This document shows positions 7,566 through 16,041 of a stretch of 64,000 nt of DNA, one piece after another. Numbering within the stretch: the first letter of the stretch is position 1; every line of letters starts with the position of its first letter. Position numbers and translations under genes: made by a program. Source of the stretch: Metasolibacillus fluoroglycofenilyticus. GTDB taxonomy: Bacteria; Bacillota; Bacilli; Bacillales_A; Planococcaceae. The notes beneath the pieces were generated by a model that searched no databases, was not told the DNA's origin, and saw nothing but the letters and a program-made list of their open reading frames with translations. The stretch lies in NCBI RefSeq assembly GCF_003049645.1, contig NZ_PYWK01000007.1:16068-80067 (forward strand). The letters run 5' to 3'.

Positions 7566-8839
7566 CATGGACGTTTCTAGCATTCTTTATTTTACTTATT
7601 ATGCGAGTACCTATTGCAATAGTGCTTGGTATTATTAGCTTAGTTTATATTTTTACAACAGGGCAAACCTTTTTACTTAAAAATGTGTCACAGCAGCTTT
7701 TTTCTGGTGTGCAAAGTTTTAGTTTACTAGCAATTCCACTATTTATGCTAGCTGGAGAGTTAATGAATGCTTCTGGCATAACGAAGCGACTAATTGAATT
7801 CGCTAAAAAAAGCGTTGGACACTTCAAAGGTGGTCTAGCGTATGTTAACGTAGTAGCGAATATGTTTTTAGCTTCAATTATCGGCTCCGCCACTGCACAA
7901 ACAGCGATGATGAGTAAAATAATGGTTCCGGAAATGGAAAAGGCGGGTTACAAGCGTGAATTTGCTGCTGCGACTACTGCATCTGCTGCCTTATTAGGTC
8001 CAATTATCCCACCTTCGATGCTCTTTATTATTTATGCAGTAGGTGCTAGTGTTTCTGTCAATGATATGTTTATGGCAGGGATTTTTCCAGGTATTTTACT
8101 GGCACTGTCATTTATTGTGCTTATTATGATATTAGGTATTAAAAATAATTATCCACAATCAGAAAAAGCACCATGGAATGAAGTATTTACTTCACTTGTT
8201 AATATCATCCCAGCATTATTAGTACCAGCCTCAATTATTATCGGAACGATGTCGGGCGTCTTTACAGCTACTGAATCCGCAGCTGTGGCTTGTGTTGTTG
8301 CCATTATTGTTGGTAAGTTCTTTTATCGCGAGCTGAAGTTTCGAGGCTTCCCTGAATTGTTGATTAATGCGACAATTGCTACAGCGGTAGTGACATTATT
8401 AATGTCGACAGCAAGTATGTTTGGCTGGATTTTAGCATTTGAACGCATCCCACAAACGATAGTTTCTATAATGGGAGATTTGACAACGAGCCCGTTAATC
8501 TTTTTATTGTTAGTCAATATTTTCTTATTAATTACGGGTATTTTCTTAGACGAGCTGGCAGTGATGATTATATTGCTTCCAATTTTTATGCCGTTAGTTC
8601 ACAGCTTTGGAATTGACCCAGTGCATTTTGGTGTAATGCTGTGCTTGAATGCCACAATTGGGCTTCTTACACCGCCAGTTGGGGCAGGTTTATTTATTGC
8701 CTCAAGTGTGGGCAATGTAAAAATGGAGAAGCTGATTGTAGCGATTGTTCCATTTATTATTGTTTCTATTATTGTCCTAATGCTTGTCACGTATATTCCG
8801 TTTTTAACAACATGGCTACCAAGTGTTGTCAACAAGTAG
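7562..8839 (+). CDS. dctM: TRAP transporter large permease subunit DctM
   Basis: The 425-residue polytopic protein of the DctM/SiaM family, the Na+-coupled transport channel, has about twelve hydrophobic segments. Signatures are LLAIPLFMLAGELMNASGIT (about 52-71), GSATAQTAMMSKIMVPEM, ALLGPIIPPSMLFIIY and LLTPPVGAGLF. It works with DctQ and the DctP receptor at 5756-6769. The ATG overlaps the dctQ stop codon. Confidence 0.95.
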   Translation: MTWTFLAFFILLIMRVPIAIVLGIISLVYIFTTGQTFLLKNVSQQLFSGVQSFSLLAIPLFMLAGELMNASGITKRLIEFAKKSVGHFKGGLAYVNVVANMFLASIIGSATAQTAMMSKIMVPEMEKAGYKREFAAATTASAALLGPIIPPSMLFIIYAVGASVSVNDMFMAGIFPGILLALSFIVLIMILGIKNNYPQSEKAPWNEVFTSLVNIIPALLVPASIIIGTMSGVFTATESAAVACVVAIIVGKFFYRELKFRGFPELLINATIATAVVTLLMSTASMFGWILAFERIPQTIVSIMGDLTTSPLIFLLLVNIFLLITGIFLDELAVMIILLPIFMPLVHSFGIDPVHFGVMLCLNATIGLLTPPVGAGLFIASSVGNVKMEKLIVAIVPFIIVSIIVLMLVTYIPFLTTWLPSVVNK

Positions 8840-8918
8840 TCCTTTCAAAATATTATTTAAAGAAGCTTTTCTAAACGATGGAATCTACATTAAAATAAGA
8901 TATAGAATTAATTTTGAC

Positions 8919-8947
8919 TTGCGCAGAAACCCCTGCTAACTGTGCAA
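8919..8947 (+). terminator. Short stem-loop before the GntR gene
   Basis: The 8-bp stem TTGCGCAG/CTGTGCAA (one G-U pair) lies between dctM and the regulator. It is followed by A-rich rather than T-rich DNA on the plus strand, so it would be a weak terminator or a translational control element. Confidence 0.3.
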
Positions 8948-8987
8948 AAAAGATGTAGGGATGACTAATACGAAATGGGGTGTTATT

Positions 8988-9629
8988 TTGAAAAGACCAT
9001 CAGAAATTGCCTATGAATTAATAAAAGAACGAATTTTAGAAGGAATATATCAGCCCTCTCAAAAATTAATAGAGAACGATTTAGCGATAGAAATCGGTGT
9101 TAGTCGAAATACGGTTAAAAAGGCATTATTGAAATTGGAGCAAGAAAATTTAGTTCTCCTTGAAAATAATAAAGGTGCTACTATAAAATCCTTTACTTTA
9201 GACGAAATCAGAAACTATTTAAAAATTCGTGAGGTGCTTGAAGGTCTTATCGCGGCGGATGCAGCAATAAATATTTCAGATATGGATTTAGCGTTTTTAG
9301 AAAGTATTTTACAGGAGATGAAGGATAATCTACATGCACATCAATTTGATGCCTATTCCAAGAAAAATCTACTTTTTCACGACTGTATTTATAAGGCGTC
9401 AAATAATCAGCAAGCCGTTGAGATGGTGCGCATAATTAAGCAACAATTGAAGCGTTTGCAATTCAAAACAATTTTAGTGCCAGGGCGAAATGAGAGCTCT
9501 TTAAAGGAACATGAACGAATTTTAAAGGCGCTACGTAATCGTGATGCTGAAGGTGCAGAAAAAGAGATTAAGGCTCATGTTGCCAATATTCGTCATACAA
9601 TTGAAAATAATTATAATGTTTTAATGTAA
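8988..9629 (+). CDS. GntR-family (FadR/FCD) transcriptional regulator
   Basis: This is a regulator of about 213 residues. The N-terminal winged helix-turn-helix (about 1-65: AYELIKERILEGIYQPSQKL, then SRNTVKKALLKLE) is followed by an all-helical FCD ligand domain with metal-binding candidates in LLFHDCIYKAS, SSLKEHERIL and KAHVANIRHT. TTG 8988 has a GGGGTG site at good spacing; an ATG at 8961 would add nine residues but its upstream purines are too close. FCD regulators usually sense an organic acid from the pathway they control. It is downstream of the TRAP genes and is the best candidate to bind the paired palindromes at 2656 and 2873. Confidence 0.88.
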   Translation: MKRPSEIAYELIKERILEGIYQPSQKLIENDLAIEIGVSRNTVKKALLKLEQENLVLLENNKGATIKSFTLDEIRNYLKIREVLEGLIAADAAINISDMDLAFLESILQEMKDNLHAHQFDAYSKKNLLFHDCIYKASNNQQAVEMVRIIKQQLKRLQFKTILVPGRNESSLKEHERILKALRNRDAEGAEKEIKAHVANIRHTIENNYNVLM

Positions 9630-9640
9630 CATAAAAATAA

Positions 9641-9688
9641 AGGGCGTCCCAAAAGCAGTGAAATGCTTGCTCTTGGGATAGCCCTCTT
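9641..9688 (+). terminator. Strong intrinsic terminator after the GntR gene
   Basis: AGGGCGTCCCAAAAGCAG pairs with CTTGCTCTTGGGATAGCCCT around a short loop and is followed by CTTTG. The stem shares the GTCCCAAAAG motif with the neighbouring dispersed element. Confidence 0.7.
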
Positions 9689-9742
9689 TGAATTTTTAAC
9701 TAATTTCTGGTAGGTAGACATCGGAAAACGTAGAACAAAATT

Positions 9743-9937
9743 GGGACTGTCTGAAAAGTCCCTTTTATTTTGTCAAAGCATTGAATGAAAGCTTCTCATT
9801 GCTTCTCTTTTATCGAAGGTAAACATCGTTGAAGCCCGTGTTTATCATATTTTTAAAGGAGGCGCTCTCTATTTTTTTTGTAAAAGATAATCGCTACTGT
9901 CCCAAAAGCTGGCTATGCACGGCTTTTGGGACAGCCT
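9743..9937. mobile_element. MITE-like non-coding element, about 195 bp
   Basis: One end reads GGGACTGTCTGAAAAG, and the other, read inward on the minus strand, GAGGCTGTCCCAAAAGCC, giving inverted termini. The interior aligns along nearly its full length, in opposite orientation, with 42902-43111 (shared landmarks: TTTTAAAGGAGGCGCTCTCTATT versus the reverse complement of AATAGAGAACGCCTCTTTTAAA, and GGCTATGCACGGCTTTT). It has no open reading frame of note. It fills the gap between the GntR terminator and the next gene. Confidence 0.6.
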
Positions 9938-10037
9938 CACTTAAAAAATTCAATTACAATTAATAATGTTTCCTCATGAAATCCCTTTCCAAATCATAAA
10001 ATGCAGATAGCATAATTGATTGATAGGAGGAGCCGCG

Positions 10038-11327
10038 ATTCAAATTCATGTGGTAAGAGCTGGGGAAAGTTTGTGGAGCATTGCACAAAGCTATGGTACG
10101 ACGGTAGATGTAGTTGTTCAGGCCAATCAAATTCCAGAGCCAGATCAGCTTGTTGTAGGGCAGGCATTAGTCGTTCCAATATATGGACATTTTTATACTG
10201 TGCGTGCAGGGGACAGTCTATGGTCAATTGCTCAGAGGTTTCAAATGAACTATTTGACGTTAGCACAAATTAATGGCATTAATCCGTATCAAACATTGCC
10301 AGTTGGTTTACGATTGTATATCCCACCTAGAACGAAAAGCAATACAGAGGCATTAGCTTATATTGAGCCAAGGGGAGATACAGTTAGTGAGGCGGTACTT
10401 AATCAAGCGCGAGAGGCTAGCCCGTATTTGACATACTTAGCTCTTTTTAGCTATGAAGCACGTAGAGACGGTTCATTAAAGATACCACCAGCAGGGCAAA
10501 TTCCTGATATTGCACGCCAGTCAGAGGCAGTGATGTCGCTTGTTGTAACGAATTTAGAAGAAGGTAGTTTTAGCGGAGAGCTGGCACAGGATATTTTACA
10601 GAGCAGCGCTGTACAGGAGGTTTTGCTGAATAATATTTTGGATGAGGCAAGGCGTGTTGGAAATGTGAAGGATATTCATTTCGACTTTGAAGCATTACCA
10701 GCAAGTCAGCGCGAGGCTTATGTACAATTTTTACGACGGGCAACCGAAAAGTTCCACCCAGCAGGCTATTTAGTATCGGCAGCCCTTGCGCCAAAAACAA
10801 GCGATGAAGCACAGGGACCATGGCAAATTGCACATGATTATGGTGCCATCGGGGGAGTTGTTGATTTCGTTGTACTTATGACGTATGAATGGGGCTATAT
10901 TACAGGGCCACCAATGGCAGTATCACCTATTAACGAAGTGGAGCGCGTATTAAATTATGCTTTAACGAAAATGCCTGCAAGTAAAATTATGATGGGGCAA
11001 AATTTATATGGCTATGATTGGCCTTTACCATTCGTACAGGGGCAAACAAGAGCGACTGCACTGAGTCCACAAAGGGCAATTGAGCTAGCAAAGCGTTATC
11101 ATGCAGCCATTCAATACGATACAACGGCACAAGCTCCTTACTTCCATTATGTTAACGAGGAGGGGCAATCGCATATTGTTTGGTTTGAAGATGCTAGGTC
11201 GATTCAAGCAAAGTTTGATTTAATGAAAAAGCTAAATGTTAGGGGAATTGCTTACTGGCGACTAGGCTTACCATTCCCACAAAATTGGCTATTGCTAGGG
11301 GATAATTTTAATATTCAAAAAAGGTAG
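10038..11327 (+). CDS. sleL: LysM-GH18 spore cortex glucosaminidase, SleL/YaaH-like
   Basis: The protein of about 429 residues has two LysM peptidoglycan-binding repeats (about 3-45 and 51-95; both contain AGxSLWSIAQ) followed by a glycoside hydrolase 18 domain with acidic active site Asp212, Asp216 and Glu218 (DIHFDFE), plus LMTYEWG. It matches SleL/YaaH N-acetylglucosaminidases that degrade cortex during germination, so the host is a spore former. The frame has no ATG. AGGAGG (10025-10030) sits seven bases before an ATT codon (10038). The in-frame TTG at 10020 lies upstream of that site and the GTG at 10050 is too far, so ATT is the best-placed start. Confidence 0.88.
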   Translation: MQIHVVRAGESLWSIAQSYGTTVDVVVQANQIPEPDQLVVGQALVVPIYGHFYTVRAGDSLWSIAQRFQMNYLTLAQINGINPYQTLPVGLRLYIPPRTKSNTEALAYIEPRGDTVSEAVLNQAREASPYLTYLALFSYEARRDGSLKIPPAGQIPDIARQSEAVMSLVVTNLEEGSFSGELAQDILQSSAVQEVLLNNILDEARRVGNVKDIHFDFEALPASQREAYVQFLRRATEKFHPAGYLVSAALAPKTSDEAQGPWQIAHDYGAIGGVVDFVVLMTYEWGYITGPPMAVSPINEVERVLNYALTKMPASKIMMGQNLYGYDWPLPFVQGQTRATALSPQRAIELAKRYHAAIQYDTTAQAPYFHYVNEEGQSHIVWFEDARSIQAKFDLMKKLNVRGIAYWRLGLPFPQNWLLLGDNFNIQKR

Positions 11328-11488
11328 AGGGCGTCCGAAAAGCGTGTAGAGCACTGCTTTTCGGACGTTTTAGTGATGTTTTGTTAAAAGAGTGAAAACA
11401 CTGAATCTAGCAACTTCCTTTGAATTTAAAAAGAATAGACAAAACATTATATCAAAAATAAGGTGACCTTTTCGGACATCCCTAGTGT
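11328..11488. repeat. GTCCGAAAAG-type dispersed element with a terminator hairpin
   Basis: The left end is GAGGGCGTCCGAAAAGC; the right end, read inward, is TAGGGATGTCCGAAAAGG. Inside the left end, CGTCCGAAAAGC (11332-11343) pairs perfectly with GCTTTTCGGACG (11356-11367) followed by TTTT, so it also terminates the cortex hydrolase gene. No coding capacity was seen. Confidence 0.55.
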
Positions 11489-11579
11489 TCAAATATAATG
11501 AATATTGTATACTAGTAAAAACGTGGTCAAGCTGTTAAAACTTACGTTTGTGATTATGAATAAAGGGGAGATTATGGAA

Positions 11580-12932
11580 ATGAAGGCATTTAAATTAGTT
11601 GCCATTTTATTTTTAGTACTACAATTGGCTTTACCGATATCTGTAAGTGCGCAAGAAGCAGAAAGCTTTGATTATTTAGCATTAGGTGATTCACTTGCAG
11701 CTGGTATTCAAGAAACAGGTGAGCTTGGGCTTAGTTATGCAGATTTTCTGGCATACAGTATGACAGATGAGTATAATTTAAGCTCATATAATAAAGGATT
11801 TGCCTATCCTGGTTATACGACAGAGGATGTATTAAACGATATTAAAAACAATGTTACTAAGCCTATTTATAATGTAGATGGGCCACAAAGTGACTCGCTT
11901 GCAATACGAGATGCTATTGCGAATGCAGAAGTGATTACAATTAGCGCAGGCGCAAATGATATACTAAAGCATTTTGATAAGGAAACATTAGCGTTTGACT
12001 TGCAAAGTGTTTTTGAAGGAATTCAGCAAATGGGAAAAAACTATGAAGCCATTTTAAAGGAAATTGCAGCAATTAATCCTGAGGCAACTGTATTTATTAT
12101 GGGCTACTATAATCCATTCCCTTATTTAGATGAAAGCTTACAAATTCAATTAGATACACTTGTATCAGCAATTAATAAAACAATTCAAGATGTGTCTTAT
12201 AATGAATTAGCAATTTTTGTGAATACAGCTGACTATGTTGCGGGTGATTTTAAAACATATTTGCCAAATCCGCAAAATATTCATTTAAGCGAAGCAGGCT
12301 ATCAATTAGTGGCAGATTTATTTTTAACTGAAATTTATTATTCTTTATTTGCCTATGAGGATGATTTTGAAGAGTTTGAATATGTAACCTTTACTGATAC
12401 GGAGGGACATTGGGCAGAGGAATATGCTTCTTTTGTTGCAACAACAGGCTTAATGAATGGCTATGAGGATGGCTCATTTAAGCCAGACCAAGCGTTGAAG
12501 CGTGTGCATATAGCATCTATTATTGCACGCATTATTAATACAGAGGCGACGGAAGCTACACCTTTCAAAGATATTTCTAGCTATGCGGAAAAAACGCAGC
12601 AGGAAATTGCCGTAGTGTACGAAGCGGGCATTATGAAGGGGAATGGCAATTACTTAAAGCCAGAAGAAAAAATAACACGTGCACAAATGGCACTTATTAT
12701 TGCGCGTCTATATGAATATATATTTGAAGAAACATATGAGCCAGAAAAAATAGCACCATTTAAAGATATTGTGGGCTACGATAGTGAAACGCAAAAAGCA
12801 ATTACATTGTTGTACGACATGGAAATTACACAAGGTGTTAGTGATGGCATGTTTGCGCCAAAGAATGATTTAACGCGTGCACAAGCAGCGAAAATAATTA
12901 CAGAGTTTGTTTTTGCAACTTTGTTTGAGTGA
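11580..12932 (+). CDS. SGNH/GDSL hydrolase with three C-terminal SLH domains
   Basis: The secreted protein of about 450 residues has a signal peptide (1-24, ending VSA), then an SGNH/GDSL hydrolase domain with nucleophile Ser38 in LALGDSLAAG, the block III GAND, and the catalytic His in QNIHLSEAGY (the usual Asp three residues before it is Gln). Three SLH repeats follow: GHWAEEYASF...GSFKPD, a second with ITRAQMALIIARLY, and a third with LTRAQAAKIITEF. SLH domains hold proteins to pyruvylated cell-wall polymer. ATG 11580 follows AGGGGAG with better spacing than ATG 11574. Substrate unknown. Confidence 0.88.
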   Translation: MKAFKLVAILFLVLQLALPISVSAQEAESFDYLALGDSLAAGIQETGELGLSYADFLAYSMTDEYNLSSYNKGFAYPGYTTEDVLNDIKNNVTKPIYNVDGPQSDSLAIRDAIANAEVITISAGANDILKHFDKETLAFDLQSVFEGIQQMGKNYEAILKEIAAINPEATVFIMGYYNPFPYLDESLQIQLDTLVSAINKTIQDVSYNELAIFVNTADYVAGDFKTYLPNPQNIHLSEAGYQLVADLFLTEIYYSLFAYEDDFEEFEYVTFTDTEGHWAEEYASFVATTGLMNGYEDGSFKPDQALKRVHIASIIARIINTEATEATPFKDISSYAEKTQQEIAVVYEAGIMKGNGNYLKPEEKITRAQMALIIARLYEYIFEETYEPEKIAPFKDIVGYDSETQKAITLLYDMEITQGVSDGMFAPKNDLTRAQAAKIITEFVFATLFE

Positions 12933-12937
12933 TTAAA

Positions 12938-12986
12938 GGGGCTGTAGGGAGAGTAGGTTGACACCTGTTTATCCCGACAGCCCCTC
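12938..12986 (+). terminator. Stem-loop after the SLH hydrolase gene
   Basis: GGGGCTGTAGGGA pairs with TCCCGACAGCCCC across a loop of about 20 bases. The T-run is weak, and a related GGGCTGTCCCGC segment follows at 13012. Confidence 0.55.
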
Positions 12987-13087
12987 CGTATTTATTCAGG
13001 AAAAGGGAGGAGGGCTGTCCCGCAAGAGGCTCAGCCCGAATTGCTATATAAACGATTCCTTAAAAGTAGGTACAGCTAAACTATAAG

Positions 13088-13834
13088 CTATCCTTGCCAT
13101 TTCAATCCTTCAAAGAAGCGATATACTTCTTCAAAAACGAGTTCGCGCTCTTGACCTAATGTTAAAATATGTCCAGAGTTGACAAATGTTTTGACTGATT
13201 TAATACGCGATTTGACAGAGCTATAAATTAGGTCTGCGCTTTCACAATAATATTCATCATCCTGTAAGCCGCGTAAAATATGGACGGGTGTTTGAATGCT
13301 TTCAAGTTTTGCACTTGTGTCGTTAATCATGCCTTGTAAATATTCAAGAGATGGCATTTTAACTGCATTTGCAATGCTTGAGCGATTATCAATTGCTTCA
13401 TCAAATGTTCCCGATAATTTCTTATAATTAATCGTATATTCAATTACGCGATTTTGCAGGCTATCTGTGCTTTTGGCAATGGCTGGTGCACTCATTGCAA
13501 CAATTGCCTTTGTTGGGCGCTCTGCACCAAGCTTTAATGAGAAAATACCACCAAGCGAAACACCTGCTACAGCAATTTCCTCATAGCCAAGATTGCGCAA
13601 TGTGTCATAGCCCTCAATTACGCTATCCCACCATTCTTTCGGGCTTGTTTGAATTAATGTTGTTGGGTCACTGCCATGTCCTTTATATAATGGTGCATGT
13701 ACTGTATAGTTGCGGTCTGATAAATAACGACCAAGACGTTTTACATCATTCGTATTACCTGTAAAACCATGTAATAATAGTACTGCACGTTTACCTGCTT
13801 CAATTGTGAAAGGCTTTGGGGCAACAATTTTCAT
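13088..13834 (-). CDS. Alpha/beta hydrolase, Est30-like carboxylesterase
   Basis: The 248-residue cytoplasmic serine hydrolase has the oxyanion segment LLLHGFTGN (19-27), nucleophile Ser93 in GVSLGG, acid Asp192/193 in GLQDDEYY and His222 in NSGHILT. Length and motifs match the Geobacillus Est30/B. subtilis YvaK monoacyl esterase group. It is monocistronic, with an AAGGAGAAC site before the ATG. The natural substrate is unknown. Confidence 0.9.
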   Translation of the reverse strand: MKIVAPKPFTIEAGKRAVLLLHGFTGNTNDVKRLGRYLSDRNYTVHAPLYKGHGSDPTTLIQTSPKEWWDSVIEGYDTLRNLGYEEIAVAGVSLGGIFSLKLGAERPTKAIVAMSAPAIAKSTDSLQNRVIEYTINYKKLSGTFDEAIDNRSSIANAVKMPSLEYLQGMINDTSAKLESIQTPVHILRGLQDDEYYCESADLIYSSVKSRIKSVKTFVNSGHILTLGQERELVFEEVYRFFEGLKWQG

Positions 13835-14021
13835 AATAAGTTCTCCTTTGTAGATTAGAATATGACAATTTTAAGAAAAATGTATTTTAATTCTTGTAAT
13901 TTTATTTATTTTTTGTTATACGATGCTGTTATTACAGCTTATTATAGTAGTGAAAAAATATAAATACAATTTATTATTTCTATCATTTTGATTCCATTTG
14001 GTTATCAATAGGAGGGTTAAA

Positions 14022-14918
14022 ATGGAAATTCAACAATTATATTATTTTAAAATAGTTGCAACATTGCAGCATATGACGCAAGCCGCAGAGAAACTGAGTA
14101 TTTCCCAGCCTGCCTTAAGCAAGTCGATTGCTAATATAGAACAAGAATTAGGCGTCCCTTTGTTTGACCGACAAGGTCGCTCAATTTTTTTAAATCGTTA
14201 TGGGGTATTATTTTTAGAAAGCGTAGATATTATTTTAGCTGAGCATAGTAAAGTAGTGCAGGAGTTTGCTGAAATTACGAAACCGGGCTTTGGAGAGGTG
14301 TCCTTTGGCTTTATACATACGCTTGGTATGGAGGTTGTACCAGAGCTTATGGCGCAAACCTCAAAAAAATATCCGAATATGCAATTTACCTTAACACAAT
14401 CAGCATCGCTACGTTTATTAAAGCTTTTAGAGGATGGGGATATTGATTTATGCTTATCGCAAAAAATTGAATCGAAACTTTTAGAAATTGATTGGGTAGA
14501 GCTTTGGACCGAGGAGCTTTTTGTTATAGTGCCAGAAAATCATCCTTTAGCAGAGCGGGAATTTATAAAGTTAATTGAAATTAAAGACGACCCATTTATT
14601 TCAATTAAACGAGGGAATTCGTTAAGACAAATGGTCGATACATTATTCCAATCGGTTGGAACTACTACAAATACAACTTTCTCTGCTGAAGAAATGCATA
14701 CTGTTGCAGGATTTGTTGGCTCAGGGCTTGGTGTCTCATTAATTCCAAATGTGAAGGGACTTGACCAATTTAATGTAAAGAAAATACGAGTAAGTGAACC
14801 AGCATGTTATCGAAAAATAGGGCTTTCATGGGTGAAAAGTCGCTATCTTTCACCAGCGGCAAATGATTTTAAAAATTTTTTAATTGAATCATTATTACAC
14901 GAGCAACAAGGCAAATGA
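14022..14918 (+). CDS. LysR-family transcriptional regulator
   Basis: The 298-residue regulator has an N-terminal LysR helix-turn-helix (LQHMTQAAEKLSISQPALSK, about 15-34, then LFDRQGRSIFLNRYG) and a type 2 periplasmic-binding-like effector domain (about 90-290, with LTEELFVIVPENHPLA-like and GLGVSLIPN segments). It resembles the GltC/YybE group. ATG 14022 follows a GGAGGG site. It is divergent from the esterase gene, a typical LysR arrangement, so the esterase may be its target (inference). The downstream Sel1 gene is ten bases away and probably cotranscribed. Confidence 0.9.
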   Translation: MEIQQLYYFKIVATLQHMTQAAEKLSISQPALSKSIANIEQELGVPLFDRQGRSIFLNRYGVLFLESVDIILAEHSKVVQEFAEITKPGFGEVSFGFIHTLGMEVVPELMAQTSKKYPNMQFTLTQSASLRLLKLLEDGDIDLCLSQKIESKLLEIDWVELWTEELFVIVPENHPLAEREFIKLIEIKDDPFISIKRGNSLRQMVDTLFQSVGTTTNTTFSAEEMHTVAGFVGSGLGVSLIPNVKGLDQFNVKKIRVSEPACYRKIGLSWVKSRYLSPAANDFKNFLIESLLHEQQGK

Positions 14919-14928
14919 GGTGACCAAT

Positions 14929-15756
14929 TTGTTTCAGCAAGAGAAATTAATTACCAAACTACCTAAAGATGAGCAAGCTTTTTGGTTTAAGCAATTAGAG
15001 ATGGCAAAGCGCGGTGAGCGGGAAGCCATTTATAAACTAGTGCAGCTTTATGGAGACAATGGCTGGCACAAAGAGAAAGTATTATGGCTACAGCAAATAG
15101 AAGATGAGGCGGAGGCACAATATGAGCTTGCTAATTATTATTTTGAAGGGCTTGGCGTAGAGGAAAACGAGCATAAAGCATTGAATTATTATAAAAAAGC
15201 AGCGTTGCAAAATCATGCTGATGCCGCCAATAACTTGGCGGATATGTATTTGAATGGGGAAGGTGTAGAAGTAGACGAACAATTGGCTTTCTACTGGTTT
15301 AGGAAGGCAGCTGAGGCGGGTGTAGTGGAGGCAATGTTTACGTTAGGCATAATGCATGAGCAGGGCTTAGCAACGAAAATAAACGAAGAACGTGCATTCC
15401 ATTATTATTTAAGCTCCGCAAACGGTGGATATGTAGAGGCCCAGTACCGTGTTGGTATGGTTTATTTAGAAGGTTCGCTAGGACAGCAGTACAATTTACA
15501 AAAGGCTATTGCATTTTTTTTAAAGGCAGCTACAGTACATCATATCGATGCATTGTTTAATTTGGGCTATATTTTTGCGGAGCCACAGTTCGGCATGCAA
15601 GATGGAGTAAAAGCAATCCATTATTTTAAGCAAGCAGCACTACTCGGTGATACAGAGGCGAAGTTACAGCTAGCTCAGCATTACGAAAGCGGTATAATTG
15701 TTGCGCGCAATGAACAAGAGGCACGAAGATGGCATCAAGCAGCAAAAGTGAAATAG
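14929..15756 (+). CDS. Sel1-like repeat (SLR/TPR-type) protein
   Basis: The protein of about 275 residues is made almost wholly of Sel1-like helical repeats of about 36 residues (AQYELANYYFEGLGVEENEHKA; AANNLADMYLNGEGVEVDEQ; AMFTLGIMHEQGLATKINEE; AQYRVGMVYLEG; ALFNLGYIF; AKLQLAQHYESG). Such repeats form protein-binding solenoids; no catalytic domain is present. TTG 14929 is preceded by GAGGTGA that overlaps the LysR stop codon, showing coupling to the regulator gene. No signal peptide. Partner unknown. Confidence 0.88.
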   Translation: MFQQEKLITKLPKDEQAFWFKQLEMAKRGEREAIYKLVQLYGDNGWHKEKVLWLQQIEDEAEAQYELANYYFEGLGVEENEHKALNYYKKAALQNHADAANNLADMYLNGEGVEVDEQLAFYWFRKAAEAGVVEAMFTLGIMHEQGLATKINEERAFHYYLSSANGGYVEAQYRVGMVYLEGSLGQQYNLQKAIAFFLKAATVHHIDALFNLGYIFAEPQFGMQDGVKAIHYFKQAALLGDTEAKLQLAQHYESGIIVARNEQEARRWHQAAKVK

Positions 15757-15823
15757 TCAACATTACCTGTTTGATAATCCAAAAGTCCTTTTTAAATATT
15801 TATATATAGATACTATAGAACTC

Positions 15824-15852
15824 TTGGTTAGTTTTTTGATAAGGGGTATAAT
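15824..15852 (+). promoter_or_regulatory. Sigma-A promoter upstream of the HemAT pair
   Basis: -35 TTGGTT (15824-15829), a 17-bp spacer, -10 TATAAT (15847-15852). It leaves a leader of about 180 bases before the ATG at 16042; no structured RNA was recognised in it. Confidence 0.6.
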
Positions 15853-16041
15853 ATACTAAAAAATTATTGTAATTAAACATAGTAGGTAAAATGTTTAAAA
15901 AATCGATTTAACGTGAAATAGATTATAAAAGCATGTTTGGGCATAGTTAATTCAAGTAAGTGCAAACTTCTGCTCCCTGTCTAAAGTACTGTATTATTAT
16001 ACTTTAAATAAATGAAATTAAGACAGTCTGGATGTGATAAT

